Source: an uncultured Erysipelotrichaceae bacterium
Lineage (GTDB): Bacteria; Bacillota_I; Bacilli_A; RFN20; CAG-826
Length of the DNA stretch: 64,000 nt
Reading direction: 5' to 3'
Assembly: GCA_902802905.1 (NCBI GenBank)
Contig: CADCNT010000005.1
Location: 53,429-117,428, forward strand
Part shown: piece after piece, positions 62,358-64,000 of the stretch
Layout: each line of letters starts with the position of its first letter
How positions within the stretch are numbered: position 1 is the stretch's first letter
The notes under the pieces: generated by a model
Told to the model about the DNA's origin: nothing
Databases searched by the model: none
The model's input: the letters and a program-made list of their open reading frames with translations, nothing else
Made by a program: the position numbers and the translations under genes

Positions 62358-63757
62358 TATTTCAATTCTCCTCCTCTTCCGCCAACAAGAATTTCGCTAA
62401 TTCTTAGTGTAGGTTGGCCGACATTTGTTCTAATACTGCCACTTGCAGCGCCACACATGCCTTGTGCAAGAGCTAAATCATTACCAATCATATCGATTTT
62501 CTTTAAGATTTCTTCACCCTTGCCTATTAATGTTGCTCCTTTGACTGGCTCTGCAATTTTTCCATCACGAATAATGTATGCTTCAGAACATCCGAAGTTA
62601 AATTCACCTGTTGTAGGATCAACACTTCCACCGTTAAAGCTAACTGCATATAAGCCTAACTTTGTAGCTTTAATAATATCTTCTGGTTTTGATTTTCCAT
62701 TTGCAATGTATGTATTGCTCATGCGGCTAGTAGGGCAGAACTTATAGTTTTGACGTCTGCAAGAGCCGTTTCCTTCGCGATTCATTCTTCTGCCATTAAA
62801 GTCATCTATCATGAAGTTAACTAGTTTACCATCTTTAATTAAGACGCGTTTTGTCCCTAAATTTCCTTCATCATCGATATCTATTGAACCCCAACCGTTT
62901 GGAATTGTGGAGTCATCAACAGCAGTGACGATAGGTGAGGCAATCATTTCTCCTTCTTTTCCAGAGAAGCAGCTTAAACCTTTGCTTACTGCGCTGGCTT
63001 CAAGTGGGTGTCCACAAGCTTCGTGGAATAATACTCCGCCCCAGCCATTTCCAATAACAACTGGCATCTTACCGCTCGGACATTCTTTGGCTGTCAGCAT
63101 TAATAATGCTGTTTCAGCGGCTTTACGAGCAATTTTTCTTGGTTGAACCTTTGATTTGAAGAATGAAATATCTTCTTGGCAACCAGGACCTTCAAATCCT
63201 GTTTCCATTCCCTTTTCATTAGCAACTACTACCGAGTAAGCCATTCGTGCAAATTCGGTGTCTCTTTTAAACCATTTGCCCTTAGAATTAAAGACTGCAA
63301 CAAAGCGATGATTATCTGCAAAACTTCCAATATAACGGACAATTCTTGGGTCTTTTAAAGATTCAATCTCTTCGATTCCCTCTCTAATTAATCCGATTTT
63401 ATCTTGTGTTGAAATGTTTTTGTAACTATTTTTTACAGGGTTTCTATTTGCTGCTTTGATTTGTACAAGATCAGAAATAGTTAATAATCTTTTTGAGTTA
63501 AAAGACTTATTCAATGAATTTGCTAAATCCATTAATCCTTTTTTACTTAAATCGCTTGTGAATCCATATACAGTTTGATTCTCTTTTAATAATCTTAATC
63601 CAGCGCCTGAAGTAATTCCGCAGGAAGATGAAGACACTTTACCATTTTCAATGGTAAGACCTTTACCGGTAGATTCTTCATAAAAGATTTCAGCGTAATC
63701 TGCGCCAGTAGATAGCATTTCATTAAGAACTTCTATAGCTAGTTTTTTGCTTATCAT
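62357..63757 (-). CDS. tldD: Zinc metalloprotease TldD
   Basis: The 466-residue catalytic subunit has the zinc motif HEACGH (His245, Glu246, His250), as in TldD. The first ATG (63763) is one base from GGAGG, too close; the ATG at 63757, 7 nt after GGAGG, is preferred. It forms a two-gene operon with tldE. No RiPP precursor-like gene is visible next to it. Confidence 0.94.
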   Translation of the reverse strand: MISKKLAIEVLNEMLSTGADYAEIFYEESTGKGLTIENGKVSSSSCGITSGAGLRLLKENQTVYGFTSDLSKKGLMDLANSLNKSFNSKRLLTISDLVQIKAANRNPVKNSYKNISTQDKIGLIREGIEEIESLKDPRIVRYIGSFADNHRFVAVFNSKGKWFKRDTEFARMAYSVVVANEKGMETGFEGPGCQEDISFFKSKVQPRKIARKAAETALLMLTAKECPSGKMPVVIGNGWGGVLFHEACGHPLEASAVSKGLSCFSGKEGEMIASPIVTAVDDSTIPNGWGSIDIDDEGNLGTKRVLIKDGKLVNFMIDDFNGRRMNREGNGSCRRQNYKFCPTSRMSNTYIANGKSKPEDIIKATKLGLYAVSFNGGSVDPTTGEFNFGCSEAYIIRDGKIAEPVKGATLIGKGEEILKKIDMIGNDLALAQGMCGAASGSIRTNVGQPTLRISEILVGGRGGELK

Positions 63758-63780
63758 TAGCATTCCTCCTTTATGCTTAA

Positions 63781-63804
63781 AAGTATCTATATTTTAAGAT
63801 ACTT
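63781..63804 (-). other. Hairpin in the tldD leader
   Basis: AAGTATCT and AGATACTT are perfect 8-bp arms with an 8-nt loop, and the minus strand continues TTAAGC before the tldD ribosome site. It could be a weak attenuator. Confidence 0.45.
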
Positions 63805-63861
63805 CTCTCTATAAAATAAACATTTTTATTTTGTCTTTATTTATCATTTTATCAAGGAAGA

Positions 63862-63905
63862 CCCCCACAGCAATTTTAATTGATGGATACCTCTATAGGT
63901 GGGGG
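63862..63905. repeat. Unexplained GC-rich inverted repeat in AT-rich gap
   Basis: CCCCCAC (63862-63868) pairs with GTGGGGG (63899-63905) across a 30-nt loop that holds CAATTTTAATTG and ACCTCTATAGGT, both able to form small hairpins. The six-G run abuts ATG at 63907, which opens a 6-codon ORF. It matches no riboswitch that I recognise. Confidence 0.45.
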
Positions 63906-63969
63906 GATGAATTTGACAAAAAAATAATTAAAAAAAGTAAAGATAATTATATAAAAACATATAGAGATT

Positions 63970-63978
63970 TGATATAAT
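63970..63978 (+). promoter_or_regulatory. Extended -10 of a gene beyond the window
   Basis: TGATATAAT (63970-63978) is followed by AGGAAAG (63987-63993), a likely ribosome site, so a rightward gene probably starts just past 64000. Confidence 0.55.
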
Positions 63979-64000
63979 TAATATGTAGGAAAGATATCAA

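Noticed and set aside
63914..63919. TTGACA as a -35 box
   Set aside because: No acceptable -10 occurs 16-18 nt downstream; the better -10 (63973-63978) is too far away.

Overview
The window is 64 kb of AT-rich DNA from an anaerobic, low-GC Gram-positive bacterium of the Bacilli/Erysipelotrichia/Mollicutes branch. I infer this from the gene order rpmH-rnpA-yidC-jag-mnmE / oriC / dnaA-dnaN-yaaA-recF-gyrB-gyrA-serS, and from superoxide reductase, pyruvate phosphate dikinase, a FakA/FakB fatty-acid kinase pair, TagD and poly(glycerol-phosphate)-type transferase genes, and the MEP-pathway gene ispE. TGA acts as a stop (for example rnpA 26275-26277 and the glycosyltransferase at 51452-51454), so the code is 11 and not the Mycoplasma code. 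I cannot name the genus.

Layout. 1-2.6 kb: end of a heterodimeric ABC exporter. 2.7-6.4 kb: fakB-fakA with a divergent TetR gene and a small helical protein. 6.6-11.9 kb: an alpha-galactoside operon (TetR, GPH symporter, GH36 alpha-galactosidase, GT-B glycosyltransferase-like protein). 12-18.3 kb: ZIP transporter, DUF1295 membrane protein, FGGY kinase, PPDK. 18.4-26.8 kb: a leftward housekeeping run from rpmH to a short GlmU. 26.9-30.5 kb: an orphan lipoprotein, the bipartite oriC and dnaA. 30.5-39.1 kb: dnaN, yaaA, recF, gyrB, gyrA, serS. 39.1-52.6 kb: surface polysaccharide functions (capE-capF-capG for UDP-L-FucNAc, glycosyltransferases, TagB/F-like transferase, TagD, an acyltransferase-flippase fusion), interrupted by superoxide reductase and two tRNAs. 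52.6-64 kb: SRP RNA, tadA, P-type ATPase, psuG, TetR, iron-type alcohol dehydrogenase, a degenerate M50-like membrane protein, mgtE and the tldD/tldE pair.

How it fits together. Genes left of about 28.8 kb mostly point left and those to the right mostly point right, as expected around a replication origin. CapE, CapF and CapG form a complete route from UDP-GlcNAc to UDP-L-FucNAc; the two GT4 enzymes, one GT2 enzyme, the flippase fusion and the TagB/F-like enzyme could assemble and export a FucNAc-containing glycan. No initiating sugar-phosphate transferase or polymerase is visible. The galactoside operon imports and hydrolyses alpha-galactosides under a TetR repressor with a tandem operator.

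Most unusual items: an XRE DNA-binding domain fused to CapE; a membrane O-acyltransferase domain, lacking its R-x10-H histidine, fused to a Wzx-like flippase; an M50-like protein with QELGH where HExxH is expected; a GlmU lacking the acetyltransferase half; a YidC with a 260-residue outer domain; acidic N-terminal tails on both gyrase subunits; and very compact terminator-promoter-start junctions, the clearest before mgtE, where the -35 box lies inside the preceding terminator stem and the ATG follows the -10 box by 7 nt. No prophage, insertion sequence or CRISPR array was seen.
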